Notes: generated by a model not told the origin, from the sequence alone. A DNA stretch of 64,000 nt from Girardinichthys multiradiatus (GCF_021462225.1 NC_061811.1:21106663-21170662), one strand, 5' to 3'. Numbered from the stretch's first letter, positions 1-12,224 are shown. Program-made: numbers and translations.

Positions 1-108
1 CTTAAGAAAGTCGGGAGAGCAGTGTGCGAGAATATCTTTGCGTTTCTGTGGAGTAGCTTGGTACAAAGCTCTGAATAAAGGGACATTCCTTTTTATATGC
101 GCAGACAT
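1..108 (-). CDS. pX-like small virion protein, N-terminal part (copy A)
   Basis: The first 36 residues are open and run off the window edge. They match the start of the 111-residue protein at 35441-35776 almost residue for residue, including the MSA-IKRN start and the PLFRALYQA stretch. In copy B the protein ends in a basic region and a hydrophobic glycine-rich tail, like minor capsid or core peptides of adenoviruses and adintoviruses. That part lies outside the window here. The start codon is the ATG whose complement is at 106-108, just downstream of the ATPase stop. Confidence 0.7.
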   Translation of the reverse strand, partial: MSAHIKRNVPLFRALYQATPQKRKDILAHCSPDFLK

Positions 109-116
109 GATGACTT

Positions 117-787
117 ACTTTGTTTTGGGCACGTACACAGCAGGCCACTGGTGAGGAAGTATGCCCGTTTTCAGTCTGAAATGTGCTGGGGCAGGTAGGC
201 GTAAAATCGATGATTAAATATCCATGAACGTCTCTCGTTGCATCTTCAAAACATTCCAGGAAGAACCCTTTCCGAGACGGAAACATTTGGCGGGCCTGTA
301 TATTCGGCTGGACTTCATCTCTCGGGTTTTTAAACAACACCATATAATTAGTGTTCAAGCTGATGGTGCGACTGAACTTTCCCTGATGAAACACATTCTG
401 AGTCTACATCATGACGCTCATATTACGATGGTGATGAAACTGGATAAAGACTTTCATCACGTTTTCATCATCTGAGGCTTGGGCAATAACATCGTCTAGA
501 ATGATCAGATGATTCTGATTAGGAGGAAACAGGTTTTCATCTTCAAAAGAATGAAGCAATCCTTCCACAAAGGTAATATTTTTATTCATCTTCTGCAATT
601 CAGCATACATGGGTTTAAAAGAAGTGTAAATCCATACAATATTTTCAGGTGCAACATCCATGACTTGATTACAATTTTGTAAAATACTTTTTACAAAGAA
701 AGTTTTCCCGCAGCCGCTGGGTCCAACAATCAAACATGAGAAAGGTGCTCTAAATCTAGGATCAAAATCAATCTCCTGTAAATCCAA
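117..787 (-). pseudogene. Packaging ATPase (FtsK/HerA, A32-like), copy A, broken
   Basis: In viruses and Polintons this enzyme drives DNA into capsids. The protein starts MDLQEIDFDPRF. It has a Walker A motif (GPSGCGKT, residues 22-29), a Walker B motif (LIILDD, about residues 94-99), and downstream conserved text shared with copy B. A stop codon at about 404-406 interrupts an otherwise continuous frame; copy B has a sense codon there. One extra base near 190-195 then throws the last residues out of frame. Copy A has no Tc1 insertion and so preserves the empty target site (TA at about 759-760) of the Tc1 found in copy B. Confidence 0.85.
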
Positions 788-833
788 GGAACTTTTTTTT
801 TTATTATTATTTAATTATTTTTGGTTCTTCTTC

Positions 834-2427
834 TTAAGCTCTAATAACCAAAAGGCAGTGTTGTCCCATCAGAAAAAAGACCTGCCTTTTGGCAGGATTC
901 ACCTCGATTTTCTCAGGCTCTAATTGGATACCCTGATGGAGTTTGTAGTCTCTTACATACTTTGACCTGCTCTCCTGATCCACTGCTTCAGACGGGTAGC
1001 CTGAAGCCTCCTGCTTACCTTTCAGGAAGGTGTTGATATACCCTTTGAAGATTGTGTCACTGCTCTTTTCAAAATGCCACACCTCTGTTATTTTAGCAAG
1101 GCGATAGCCGCACTGCAACGCTTTACAAAACTCTACACTCACCCACACACCCGTCAGAGCTCTGTCATGATCACCATGCATGCAGGGACCTGACTGGTTA
1201 TTTATTTCAGCGCATTTGCGGCAGAGAGTGAACACAAGTTTACCTCAGGAGGTTCTGTAAGGTAAAACGGGGAAAAAGAGGCCTCGTGGGGGGTAGGCCA
1301 CAACTTTTATTATCCCGAAGTAGCTGCTGGGGTCATAAAAATCTTTGCATTTGATGGTTGGGTGACCGAGGGGAAAAACGCAGTTGGTGTTTACATAAGG
1401 GTACAGAGATGTGTAATCCACATAATGTACAGTTTCACCCGGCCCCACTGTGTACCTCAGTCTCATAGCGCAAGTGCGTCCACCATACAGAGCATCCCGG
1501 GGTGATAACGGTTCGGGTGCGTTAACTTTCTCAAGAAAGCTGATCACACCCGGGTGGGTTTTTTTCATTTCAGTCCACTCATGCTCCCAAATGACCTCTA
1601 GATGAAGGCTGTACACAGTTTGGAGCACCTTGTTTCTCTCCAAAGTGGCAGCGTAAAACTGTTCAAATGCGACCCCTCTCAACGGATACTTGTCATGAGG
1701 CATGTAACACTTTTTACAGCCGTGGAAAAAACAGCCGTAAAATTCAAACGCAACTTTGACACCGTTAATCTCTGCATACCCATCCACAGAACATGGACCA
1801 ATTTTATTTTCACCCCTATTTAAAGCATGCTCGATAAATATGGTTCTGCTGTCCGCAATCCAGCCGAGCCATTGAATGGATACGCTGGAGAACGTTTTGC
1901 TGCTACGTCTGTAATCCAGAGGTGATGGAATGGCTAAGGTTTTAGGAGGAAGGAAATTGGTTACAAAAACCTTCATGCACGCAGATGCTATCGTGATGCA
2001 TTTAAATGGATCCACACTTGTCTCCTTAAAGAACTTGTCTCTGAATTTTAAGCAGCCTTGAGAAAGAATTTCAACGTCATTTTTACAATAACGAATAGCT
2101 TATTTCTCAAAGTCAAAGACCCCTTTGCTCGCTTCTCTGTACCAGCTGTTTAACACCTGTTGTTCTTGAAGACTCATGCGTTCTACAGCGTAGCAGGATG
2201 ATGCAGGATATGACCCCACGTACCGTAGGCGCTCTTCGGAGGAGAATAGGTGGGGGGAAAAAAACCCTGCTTTGATTGGTAAAACCTAACACTTTCGGCA
2301 TGGCACTCAACTTCATACACATGAAGGACAGGCTATCAATGCATTTTAACCTGTAATCAAGGTCGGTTAAACAGAGAACTTTACTTCCTAGCATGATGAG
2401 ATGAGGTTTAATACCTAACTGCAGCAT
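834..2427 (-). pseudogene. Protein-primed DNA polymerase B, palm region (copy A), broken
   Basis: The family copies viral or Polinton DNA using a protein primer. The segment 834-2015 holds the palm motif A (DYTSLYPYVN) and a Cys-rich patch (FYGCFFHGCKKC), both typical of Polinton PolB. A TGA stop at about 1245 interrupts the frame. The part at 2113-2427 lies in another frame. After the NPAKRQV stretch the protein jumps into its own last few codons. Comparison with copy B shows a deletion of about 667 bp (B 38091-38757) that removed the motif C and thumb region. The gene is not functional. Confidence 0.85.
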
Positions 2428-2442
2428 AGCTGTGAGAATCAG

Positions 2443-3192
2443 CTAGCTGTCATACCCACGCGCGTTGTGCGCTATTAAGGTGAAGCCTCTGTACATTGGT
2501 CTCCTGAAATGGAGAAGGAATTTTTGGGTGCAGTCTAACCCATAAGCGTGCCATTCATCACCTTTCAATGTTTTAGCACAGACCAGAAAGGGGGTGTGCA
2601 CACCGCTCTCATTGATGAAGCATTCAAAATCATAAAAAATCAGTTTATCATCAAGCTGATTAATTGCACTGCAAGGCTGAATGTAACACTTATGATCATT
2701 GCATGTAATGTCTAGGCTGGGAGGTACATTTTCACCACAAATACAGTATTTTACATTACACACGTGTGGTTTATCCAGTTTACTGATTGGAATAACGTAT
2801 ATCCTTTTGCATACTTTGCACAGTTTTACCAACTCACAGTCACTCATAGGTCTGTCAGCACTATTTCTGTTGCGCGGTTCCCTGTGTCTGCTGAAACATG
2901 AAGAATTACAACAGATTCTTTGACAGCCTGCACAGGTTACAGGATTGCTAATTTCTTGCTTACATTTATATGTTTGACACACTGAACAATAACCTTCACA
3001 ATGGTGTGTGTTTGTATTCTCATAGCTGGTGTAACAGTACCCACAGACATATCTGCACCCTATAAAACCTTTGTGATTTTCTATCCCATAGTAATGACCT
3101 TGAAATAACAGCAAAAACAGAGGGTTTGAACGATCAGGGAAACTGGTCTCAAATTTACACAGAGCTGTAGAGCCCGTGGTTCTGTGAAACAC
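2443..3192 (-). pseudogene. DNA polymerase B zinc-finger and 3'-5' exonuclease region (copy A)
   Basis: This stretch has many Cys and His pairs (CGYC, CSVC, CAGC, CKVC), consistent with zinc-binding knuckles. Then comes an exonuclease I motif (FYDFECF, the D-x-E pair) and an exonuclease II-like motif (AHNARGYDS). This arrangement is usual upstream of the palm in Polinton and adintovirus PolB. The frame stops at about 2443. Copy B has lost this whole region, so copy A is the only source in the window for the proofreading domain. Confidence 0.8.
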
Positions 3193-3597
3193 TACAATTT
3201 TTCTCTTCAGAATGTATTATAGAACAATCGAAACCTTTTAAGAAATGTTGCGTTTGTCAAGCGGAATCTCTTTTTATCCCTCCTGATCACGTGCTGACGA
3301 ATTTCAATGACACCTTCACTTGACCCGTGTAAGTAGCCCTCGACCAGCCCTTTGATACTGTCCAAATTGACCCTCTCGCTGCATTCATGCATCTGAGTGA
3401 TACCTTTAGTATCACTACTTTTTTACGGTTTTTAGTTTAGTATGCATAACTCTTGGGTCCTGTTGATGCAAACTCCGAAATGCTGTCACCATCTAAATCG
3501 TCAGTAAGATCACCCAGATAATTTCCAAGCTCCAAAGGAGTTTCACCACTTTTTGTCACATAAATCAGTAACACTACAATTTTTCTCTTCAGAATGT
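3190..3597. repeat. Displaced PolB fragment between 26-bp direct repeats
   Basis: An identical 26-bp sequence occurs at 3190-3215 and 3572-3597. Between them, 3216-3571 is a piece of the PolB C-terminal region (equivalent to about B 38107-38449), in the same orientation as the gene but out of order, roughly 2.3 kb from where it belongs. The same region is missing from its proper place near 890. It looks like a templated or filler insertion that duplicated its target. The fragment itself has a frame of only 61 residues. Confidence 0.8.
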
Positions 3598-4483
3598 TTT
3601 CAATTTACCATTATCACTAAAAGTAACTGCTGATTGCTCATCGAGGCCTGCCTGATGCTGCCATTTCCTCCCTAGTTGTACAGCACGGTCATCAGTAAGC
3701 TCAGGGTCAGAGGCGTGTGCGAGGCAGATTGCAAAGCATAACTGATTACCGGTATTATCTACAACATACAGGTGACGCATTTTCTTATTAATCAGTTCAC
3801 AGTCTAACGTTCCTGTAGCCTTACGTTTAGACCCTCCTGCTGGGTCATTAACTACCTGAAGAACAAATTCCAGGTTATTATCTACAGGTACATCGGCATT
3901 CGATTGTACTAAATCGTCCAAAAATTCCTCGAAAGCAGGCAGTATCATATTTCCATCATCTGTAACAGTAAATGTGACGTGACGATTGAGATTTTTACCC
4001 ACTAATTCCAGCTGCACAACGTCGTTACGTCTGGTTAAAGATCTTGTGGTGTCGGCTAATTCAATGAGAATACGCATGATGTTTGTATAGAATGCAGCTA
4101 GATCTGGAATGTTATCTGGACAGGGCGGTGGGATTGTAAAAGGTCTCCTTATTTCATGGTTATTAAAACGTTCACGTTCAACAACCGCTGGAGGATTTCG
4201 CCCTATTTGATCAGAATTGACCGCTACCTGCTGATTGAAATAACCCCCATGCTGATCAGCATTGTGTGATGTTGAAGGATTTTGATTACTGTCAGGTGGA
4301 GACGGTCTGTTTAATTCTTCAATAGCCTAATCGATTAAGTTTAAAAAGTCACCGTGCTGATCTTCATTGTGGTTGTTAACAAGAGATGCTTCATCCTCTA
4401 AAACATGTGCAGGTGGGATTTTGTTAAGTTCAGCTACTAAATGTTTCTATTTCATCCAGGGCAAGTCTGATTCGGTTATCCAT
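3589..4483 (-). pseudogene. DNA polymerase B N-terminal region (copy A), broken
   Basis: This matches the N-terminal 280 or so residues of the long copy B frame (41031 downward). The start is the ATG whose complement is at 4481-4483, followed by MDNRIRLALDEI. Low-complexity, Asn/Asp-rich text follows, then a conserved block (SLTRRNDVVQLELVG, LEFVLQVVNDPAGG). A frame of 162 residues at 3589-4077 is open; upstream of it the frame is interrupted. It continues past the point where copy B is deleted, up to the 26-bp repeat. I do not know the function of this region; in related elements it may include the priming protein, but no motif here proves that. Confidence 0.7.
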
Positions 4484-4545
4484 TTATATGAGCATAAGAA
4501 AAATCAAACAAACCAACAGAAAAAAAAAAAAAAACAGTGATCAGT

Positions 4546-5392
4546 TCAGTTTAAAATCACCTTGATGTCGCCAAACTGTTTCTGTAACAGAATCTGACAT
4601 GCAGCCAAAAGCGTTAGGGATGAGGCTTTATTTCGATGGTCCCGCGCAGCTTGCGATGCCTTGCTGCGACGTTGCTGTCCGGGTCTGGATCGGATCTGTC
4701 CTACCATTAACGTTACCTCTGTAAAGACAATGAACAACAAAAATATATATATATTGAAATAAACAAATTAAAGCTGAAAAAAAAGGGGCAATTCAAATTA
4801 ATTCAGTAGGTATGAATTAAACGTACCGCTCATTAAGCCTCTCACAAGCGTTGCTCTGGTATGCAGAGCATGTTTTTTGGCTGAAGTTAAATATTCTGTA
4901 AAAACAAAATAAAATAAAGTTACCTTACGCTGCATAGCACAGTGCTCATAAATAAACGATAATAATAGTTTTTAAATTAAACAAGTTTTTTTAAGGGGGA
5001 AGTGAACTCCTATAACATTATTACTTGTAGGTTTATAAACAAATGTTGAAATACTATAGCTTACTCTGGGTCTGTGCGATAAAACCTCCAGATTTCGCTT
5101 CTTGTTGCGCTGGACTGATGCGCTTGTGTGAAACGCTGTCTTGATCTTTGAAAAGCAACCTTCTGGTGGGCGGCTTCAGTGTCGCATCTTTGGGGGCATC
5201 TGTAAACAGATTTATATATTATTTTATTGAACTATGCTTGCTTATAATACATATATATTATTGTTCTTTTTATTTATTTTTACCCACCTTGCTGCTCCAC
5301 AGCTGATGGCTGTATTCCAAGTTCAGCTTTAGTCTGCCTGATCAAATCAGCTGGTGCTGCTGCTTCTTTCAGAGATACGTTCTCCGTCAAAT
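4546..5392 (-). pseudogene. Spliced unknown gene of the Polinton, last four exons (copy A)
   Basis: Four exons with GT/AG borders correspond to the last four exons of the gene at 41097-43137: about 5288-5392, 5065-5199, 4827-4895 and 4546-4718. The 5065-5199 exon has the same 135-bp length in both copies, and the last exon ends in the same residues (FGDIKVILN). The exon at 5288-5392 is 60 bp longer than in copy B. Upstream exons are replaced by Gypsy sequence. Exon conservation in both copies argues for a real gene. The protein is not recognised. Confidence 0.65.
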
Positions 5393-5466
5393 CTGTAAAC
5401 AGTTTTATCTGAGGATTAAAACAAGTCTCTAATAATACACATTCACTCTCAAAGAAAACAAATAGT

Positions 5467-6575
5467 TCAGGTTCAGTCTCTTAGCTGACTGCAAATAGGC
5501 CAAATTCTTGTGGTCGGTCCACACTAAAACGGTGTGCTTAGCACCCTCAAGCCAATGTCGCCATTCTTCTAAGGCCAGTTTAATGGCAAACAACTCTCTG
5601 TCCCCCACATCATAGTTCTGTTCAGTGTTACTAAGTCGTCGAGAAAAAAACGCACATGGATGAAGTCTCCCATCTGCGGGGGACTGCTGAGAAAGAACCG
5701 CTCCTACACCTGTTTCAGAGGCATCAACTTCCAAAATGAACTGCCGGGAGGAATCTGAGTGAATCAAAATGGGAGTCTGTGAGAACCTTTCCTTCAGAGC
5801 AAGGAAAGCCTTATCTGCCTCTGGTGTCCAGGAGAACACATTGTTCATGGAGGTCAAGGCAGTGAGCGGGGCGGCAGTCTGACTAAAGTTCTTGATGAAC
5901 CTGCGATAAAAGATTGCAAAACCTAAAAAATGCTGTAGCAGCTTGCAGGAGTCCTGAACAGGCCACTCGAGGACTGCCTTGATCTTCTCTGGGTCCGAGC
6001 GAACCTGTCAACCCTCTAGAATGAAACCCAAAAATGTGACTGATGTCTTATGAAAGTCACACTTCTCAGCCTTCACAAACACCCAGTTCTCTAACAGTCT
6101 TTGATGGACTAATCGATCGTGACGGCAGTGCTCCTCAACGTCCTTTGAATAAATCAGAATATCATCAAGATAAACAAAAACATTCAAAAAGTCCCTGAGA
6201 ACGTCATTGACGAGCAACTGAAAAACTGCCAGTGCATTACAAAGGCCAAAAGGCATCACCAGGTATTCAAAATGTCCCAAAGGAGTCTTAAATGCAGTCT
6301 TTCACTCGTCCCCCTGGTGGATCCTGACTAAATGATAAGCGTTTCTCAGATCTAATTTAGAAAAGATTGTAGTACCGTGAACAGGCTCAAAAGCCAAATT
6401 ATGGAGTGGGAGTGGGTATTTATTTTTAACTGTAATCAGATTTAGTCCCCTGTAGTCTATACATGGGCATAGGGATCCATCCTTTTTACCTACAAAGAAA
6501 AACCCGGCTCCGAGTGGAGATGATGAGAGGTAAATTATGCCAGCAACCAAAGACTCATTAATACATGGACACACT
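5467..6575 (-). pseudogene. Ty3/Gypsy retrotransposon pol fragment (RT and RNase H)
   Basis: On the minus strand this reads through reverse transcriptase and the start of RNase H. It has a KKDGS....DYRGLN block, [19 protein letters not shown], the catalytic YLDD box (about 6165), and the RNase H start ([18 protein letters not shown]) with TDHKNL. Three open pieces (6302-6574, 6008-6280, 5429-5857) are separated by stops or shifts. No LTR, gag or integrase is seen nearby, so it is a truncated internal fragment. The style is that of fish chromovirus-type Gypsy elements, though the clade is not proven. Confidence 0.9.
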
Positions 6576-8528
6576 TTATCAATGTATTATTTTACTTAGT
6601 ACCCCTACACATAGCCCATTCTAAAATGGCCAAACTCTGACACTCAGTAGTTTAATCTAACCTCACCACAACCCTTTACCATTCCAAACCCTTTGTGAAG
6701 TGCCTTGAGACGATATGTGTTGTGAATTGACGCAATATAAATAAAACTGAATTGAATTATTTTTTGAACTCTGCATCCCTTCAATTGGACCTTTAATAAA
6801 AGAAAGTAAATTGATAAGAAAAAACATAAAAACATAACTTTAGAAACAGCTTATAGTCTACCAACTAGTTTAAACTCAGTACATACCGATCACTGGTCAA
6901 TTTGGACTAATGCTCTTGGTGCCTAATATGAATATTTCAGATGCTTGAAAATTCTGCCTTGTTTCACATTAAAATAAAGACTCAAATTGCAGGGAGAAAA
7001 CTGTTGGTAACAGGAAGGGAATGATTTTCAGCTTGATTGGCCATCGACCGATGAACACATTGTACCCAAGTGCTGATTGCTTTAACAGCCAACACTCTAC
7101 AGTGTGTTGAAGTGAAGTGAAGAAACCCCAAAGTTAACCATTTTCAGTATCAGTGAGGTGTTTAAAACAAAGCCAGATGATAGGCAGAGACGAAACAACT
7201 TATTCTACGACTTGTCAACTCATGTCTGTAGATGGTGTTATTTTAGGATGAGAATACTGATATCTACAGGGCGTCTGATTACATGTCAACCCATGCTGAT
7301 TCATTGTCATCACCGGAGACAAAAATCAGTCATTTGAAATTTTGTAACTGAAACCAACTTTTTATCAGCACATATTTAATCAGTACATAAAAATAACTGT
7401 AAATTCGAGGGGTATTTTGCCTACTGGGACCACTCATACTATTAATCTTTCTCTTCTTTCATCTCTGACCTTCAGTTACTTTTTACTCTTACAAAAATAT
7501 ATTACTAATGTTTTATTTTTCAGGGCAGTAACCCCTTTTAGATTCACTGAAGTATTTTATTTTTTCCTGTTCACGTTTTTTTTTTTACTTTAATACAGCT
7601 TTTGCACACCTCAGCAGCCTGCAAATATTCTATCCATGATCTTTTATACATGAACACGACCCATAGCAGTTTATTGTGAGTTTGTATAAAAGCTCAGCAG
7701 ACTGCATTGGAGGTCATGACAAAAAGTTTGAAGAGGGAAGGGGGTGTGGGAGCCAGGAGGATCTCATATTCCCATTAATAGTGGGTGTCCATTACAGAGA
7801 ATGCTCTCTGAAAGCAGCCCTTATCTATCATCTGCAGCCCTATCGCAACATTCATGGGGATTCTTTATTTCCAGAACACCGCATTAATAACCACAATAAA
7901 AATAACACTGGAGGGAAGCTCAGAGCAGGGGTTGTTTATCTAGCAAGAAAGTTGTCGAGCCAGAGATAACTTTGAAATGCGAGCCTGGCAGATATTATTT
8001 TGTCTTACTTCCTTTTCCTCACTTTCCTAGTAACAAGCATTCAAGCGATACCAGCTGGATGGTGTAATAATATGCGAGGCAGCAGTGAAAAAATGTTTCC
8101 CTTGACTGTGGAGAATACAATCACATCCTTGTGTTATTACATTTGGATTCAGTTATCACATATTTTGAAACACATAAATTTAAGTTCTGATATATTCATA
8201 TTTGCCAAATTGAGGAACAATCTGACTTTTTCATATTTTAGGAACTTAGGTATTTGGTTTTACATTATCTAATTTATACTTTCTGTATTATTTGTAGACT
8301 AATTCAGGCTGAATTCTATCTTAACTGTTGCTACAATTTACCCTACCCCTTTATTCAGTGGGATACTTTTCAGCAGTGATTCTGAAAGTCCATTCTCCGA
8401 TCCGGAACAGGAACAATCCACCCTCGTTTTAAGGTAAATGTGATGGCCAAGTTATAATAAACATTGTTTGGGGTAAGTTACTCTAAATAGCTTTTAAATT
8501 CATAAAAACAAAACGTTTAACAGACGTA
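6576..8528. other. No gene; retroposon tail and AT-rich DNA
   Basis: I see no coding region here. At about 6700-6758 there is the standard fish retroposon tail (gtgccttgagacga, then ataaataaaactgaattgaa), shared with 52190-52258. The stretch 7690-7935 is unusually free of repeats and of balanced composition, and could be a conserved non-coding element. I cannot test that here. Open frames at 7676-7969 and 8000-8272 have no recognisable protein character. Confidence 0.5.
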
Positions 8529-9430
8529 GGGCCTGATCTACTAAGATCCCAAATAAGGAGCCCTAAATTGCTTATGCTAACAAAAACATAGCATGTGTAA
8601 TTAGTGGGTGTGCATTAGTGTGTGCAAGCAATTAGTGAGATTGCTTGCACAAAGGATAACAGGTACAAAAGTGTTGCGGACAGCCCTATGTAAATGAGGA
8701 TTTTGTGTGTGCAACTGGCTGTCACCATGGTTTGGCTGTCACCAAGTTTGAACACATTCAGGCACGTGATCAGAAAAACCCATAGTGGCACCTGCCCTTT
8801 CGCACTGGACACAAGACAGTTTTTTTTCTGTAGTTTCATGTTCTTTGATGACTGTTAATATTCAGTTTTGTTGGATTCAAAACATGCCACAATATTAAAG
8901 TTCAGTCACTGTGTTTTTCGTTTTGGCTTAGATGCTTAAGGAAATATAAACTTCGTACCTCAAATGGCGCATGAGAAATGGCTTTGAATCAGATTGAGCT
9001 GTTTCTGCTGTCCAGCTGCATCAATCCATCCCATGCAGGCTATTTAGAAGCGCTTCTTCAGTGCAATCCAGACAATGATGTTTTGCCATAAAGTGATGGC
9101 GTTCTAGAATCATCCAGACACAACAACATGCAGCGTTAAAAGGAGGTTTTCCATAGGAGATATGGCATGACTTTTATTTGTGGCCTTAGCCCAAAAAACA
9201 GCCTTGCTGGATAGATGATATGTCTCTACTATTTTTATTCCTGATAGTCCAAATACTTTAACATGTGCACAGATTTTCTCTCTCTGTCGTTTGTCATTGT
9301 ACCGATGCTTCCTTCTGCACGGATTGTGCCTGCTTTTCTGCTTATTTGACAGGCGCAATCCTCTGTGCAAATGGTTAGTAGATCAGCTTTGTGTGAGCTA
9401 TCATGCAAGCCTGTAGTAGATCAGGCTCTT
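8529..9430. mobile_element. Candidate non-autonomous DNA transposon (MITE-like)
   Basis: The left end reads ggcctgatctactaag and the right end, on the other strand, reads gagcctgatctactacag, so the two ends form an imperfect inverted repeat of about 18 bp around 900 bp of non-coding DNA. A further related motif (agtagatcagc) lies at about 9379. I could not find a clear target duplication, so the ends are approximate and the family is not assigned. Confidence 0.5.
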
Positions 9431-10019
9431 AAAGTGAGGGAAAACCTATGACTCCATTGATGCTTCCATTTAGTTTTTGGGGTTTGCATGAAAGGAAATT
9501 CAAATGAAGCAGCATGTAATTTATCAAAGGTTATCAACCTACATAAAATCCTGTTAGGTTTTGTAATCTATAACAATGAACATCCTTTAAATGTAAAATC
9601 TTTCTCTGCAAATTATCAGTCAATTCATTTTAAAACTGTCAAGCACAAGTGCCTTTTAATTTCTATTAGTATCTAAGTCAAGCATTACTCAGTTGATTTG
9701 ACAGCTCATTAGATGGAAACACTACAGAGTGGTGAAGGGCTTTCTGTAATTCCCTTCAGTTTTGTTAAATTTAAATTTCTGTCCTGGGGCCAATTTTCTC
9801 TTCATGTAACTATTATTATATCATGTTCACACTTTTATTTTATGTTAAATTATTTAAAATTTCTACCTTGTAGAAAGAGATCAATACTTGGGGATTGATC
9901 GACTGATGCAGGCTCATTTCCATTTTCTAAACATTCTCTTTCTTGCTCTCTTATGGCCTCCCATTATTACTTTCTTGTGTCTTTCTTTCCTTTTGACCTT
10001 AATTCTTTCTCCTTCTATC

Positions 10020-10480
10020 CTTTCTTTCCTGTGTAAGTATCATGAAGACCAAGGAACAGACCACACAGGTCGGAGAAAAGGAAAGTTATGGGGAAGTTTA
10101 AAGTAGGGATAGGTTATATAACCATATCCCAAGGTTTGACCATAGAGCACTGTTCAAGAAATTGAGTAGGATAACAAGGCATGGCTGTCCACTTAAACTG
10201 ACAGGCCAGGGAAGGACAGCATTATTCTGAGCAGCATCCAAAATTCCCAGGTCAACTCTGGAAGAGCTGCAGAGATCCATAGCCCAGGTGAGAAAATCCA
10301 GCAACAGGACAACTATTTGTCATGCACTCCACAAGTCTGGCCTGTATGAAAAGAGTGACCTAAAGAAATCTGTTATAGAAAGAAAGTCATAGGAAGTTCT
10401 GTTTAAAGTTTGCAGCAAGCCATCATCTGGGTGAAAGAAAGGGTTCTGATTAGATGAAACATGAAATTGAGGCCTTCAAG
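10020..10480 (+). pseudogene. Tc1-like transposase remnant
   Basis: A decayed rightward Tc1 transposase N-terminal region. The DNA has the order usual in Tc1 genes: a KxISxxxGI-like helix-turn-helix part, the linker aaactgacaggcc, a second DNA-binding part (ctctggaagagctgcag), and the start of the catalytic domain. No frame is open beyond about 70 codons. The flanks 9431-10019 and 10481-11619 show no gene. Confidence 0.6.
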
Positions 10481-11619
10481 TATGCCATATGTGGTAGGAA
10501 ACTAATAGTACACATCACTGTGAACATGGTATGTTGAAGGTGATGTGTGGTGTTAGGTTAAACAGGTTAATAAAACTGTTCACTGCTTGTTTTGTCACTC
10601 CTAGGTGGCCAGAACATGATTTACTGTTTTATTACACATCACTGAATCCCTGTTTGGTTTGAATAAACTATGTGACTCAAAAACGGATTACACTAATAAA
10701 GATCTACAGCAGAGTGACACTTCAAGCTCACAGACTAACCTGCCAAAACTTCAAGCTGTTCCATAAGAAATAAATATCATCCAAGGTTTTATTTGAATAA
10801 TAATAATAACAAATATATGTATTCATTCATAGCAGAGCGGTGCTTCAAACAGCGAGCATGGAATAATGTAAGTCAATGTGACATCTGAGGCACAGCAGGA
10901 TGTATCTCAGCAGCTTACCTCAGCTCACCCTTCTGTAGAACATTGTGCAAATGTCATTCAGTAAATAGAGTGAAGGAAGCGTTTGTAACCATTAACAATT
11001 CCTCACATGACGCCATCCGCTAGTGTGTTATCCAACTGTTTGAACTGACAAATGGAACCAAACCACTGCATCCAACTGTAGCAGGTAAATGTTGTAAACC
11101 TGTTTGCTGATCTAATGCATAAACATCGCTACCATAACTGAAGAGAGAGACTTTCATTCAACAAGGAATATCATAAATATTTTATGACATGCTGTCAAGT
11201 TATAAGTGCTCCTGGAATGTTTGTCCACATAGAATTACTTGAATTTACTCAGACCTACCTGAAAGGTAAATTGTCATCCTTGGGTTATACCTGTTTTATT
11301 TGCTTTTACCTCAGTGTTGGAATTGGATGGAGAATAGGCATGCTTTAAACTTGTTTAATTGTTCACACACATTTCACAAAGATGAAATAGATGGATTTGA
11401 GCATGATGTTTGCTTCTTTCTTTCCACCCACCTTTTGGGAACCGACTGCAGGTTCTTAGTGGGGATTTAGATTAGGTCCAAAAAATTAAATGTTTTGATC
11501 TTTAAGTCAATTTATTTTCACTTTGCCTTGTAACATGGAGGTCAAAATTGCTGGAAAATATACCTCTCAAAAATTGTTGAAAGAAGAAACTGTTCATTTA
11601 TCCAATGGTCTTTTTCAGA

Positions 11620-12222
11620 TGTTGTGTGAAGGTTTCAGAGGTTAAGAGGCTAAGAGAACATTGGTGAACAAGCATTGTCATGGATTTTAAAGCACAGTTA
11701 GGTTATAAAACAATGTCCCAAATTTTAAACATCTCATAGAGCTCTGTTCAATACATCATCCTAAGATGGAAAAAGTATGGCACAACTGCAAACTGGCCTA
11801 AACTGACAGGCCGAAGAAGGAGAACATTAATCAGAGATGCAGCCAAAAGGCCAATGGTAACTCTGGAGGACCAGAAGAGATCCACCACTCAGGTGGGAGA
11901 AACTGTTGAGAGGACAACAATTAGTAACTGTGAGCACTCTTTAAATCTCTTCAAAAATAAAGGCTTTAAGAAACTTGAGACTTGGGTGGAGGTTCACCTA
12001 CTAACATGACCGTGACTGTAAACATATGCATTCAGAGCTACAAAAGAATGGTTTAAATCAATTATCCATGGAGAACTCATACTCTAGACCTGAATGTGTG
12101 GCAGGACTTGAAAAATTATGTATATAGATGCTCTTCATCCAATCTGACTGAGTTTGAGCTTTTTTGTAAAGTAGAATGGGGGAATAATTTCAGTCTCCAG
12201 CTGCATAAAGTTGTTTAAGACA
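11620..12222 (+). pseudogene. Tc1-like transposase remnant, 3' truncated by another Tc1
   Basis: Another decayed rightward Tc1 copy. It has the same linker (aaactgacaggccga), then text resembling DLRDAAKRPMVTLEDQ with a catalytic-domain tail (atctgactgagtttgag). It ends exactly at the TA where the better preserved element at 12225 begins, so the younger Tc1 may have inserted into or beside this old one. There are many stops. Confidence 0.65.
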
Positions 12223-12224
12223 TA

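Larger units (their letters stand above)
1..5466 (-). mobile_element. Polinton/Maverick-like element, copy A (partial)
   Basis: This is a leftward block collinear with 35670-41900 of the second copy. It carries in order a pX-like gene, a packaging ATPase, fragments of DNA polymerase B and exons of a spliced gene. It is cut by the window start inside the pX-like gene. Similarity to copy B stops near 5466, where Gypsy pol sequence begins, so no terminal repeat of copy A is visible. Stops, frameshifts and an internal rearrangement show it is dead. The family call rests on protein-primed PolB motifs plus a Polinton-style ATPase. The end coordinate is good to about 10 bases. Confidence 0.85.
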
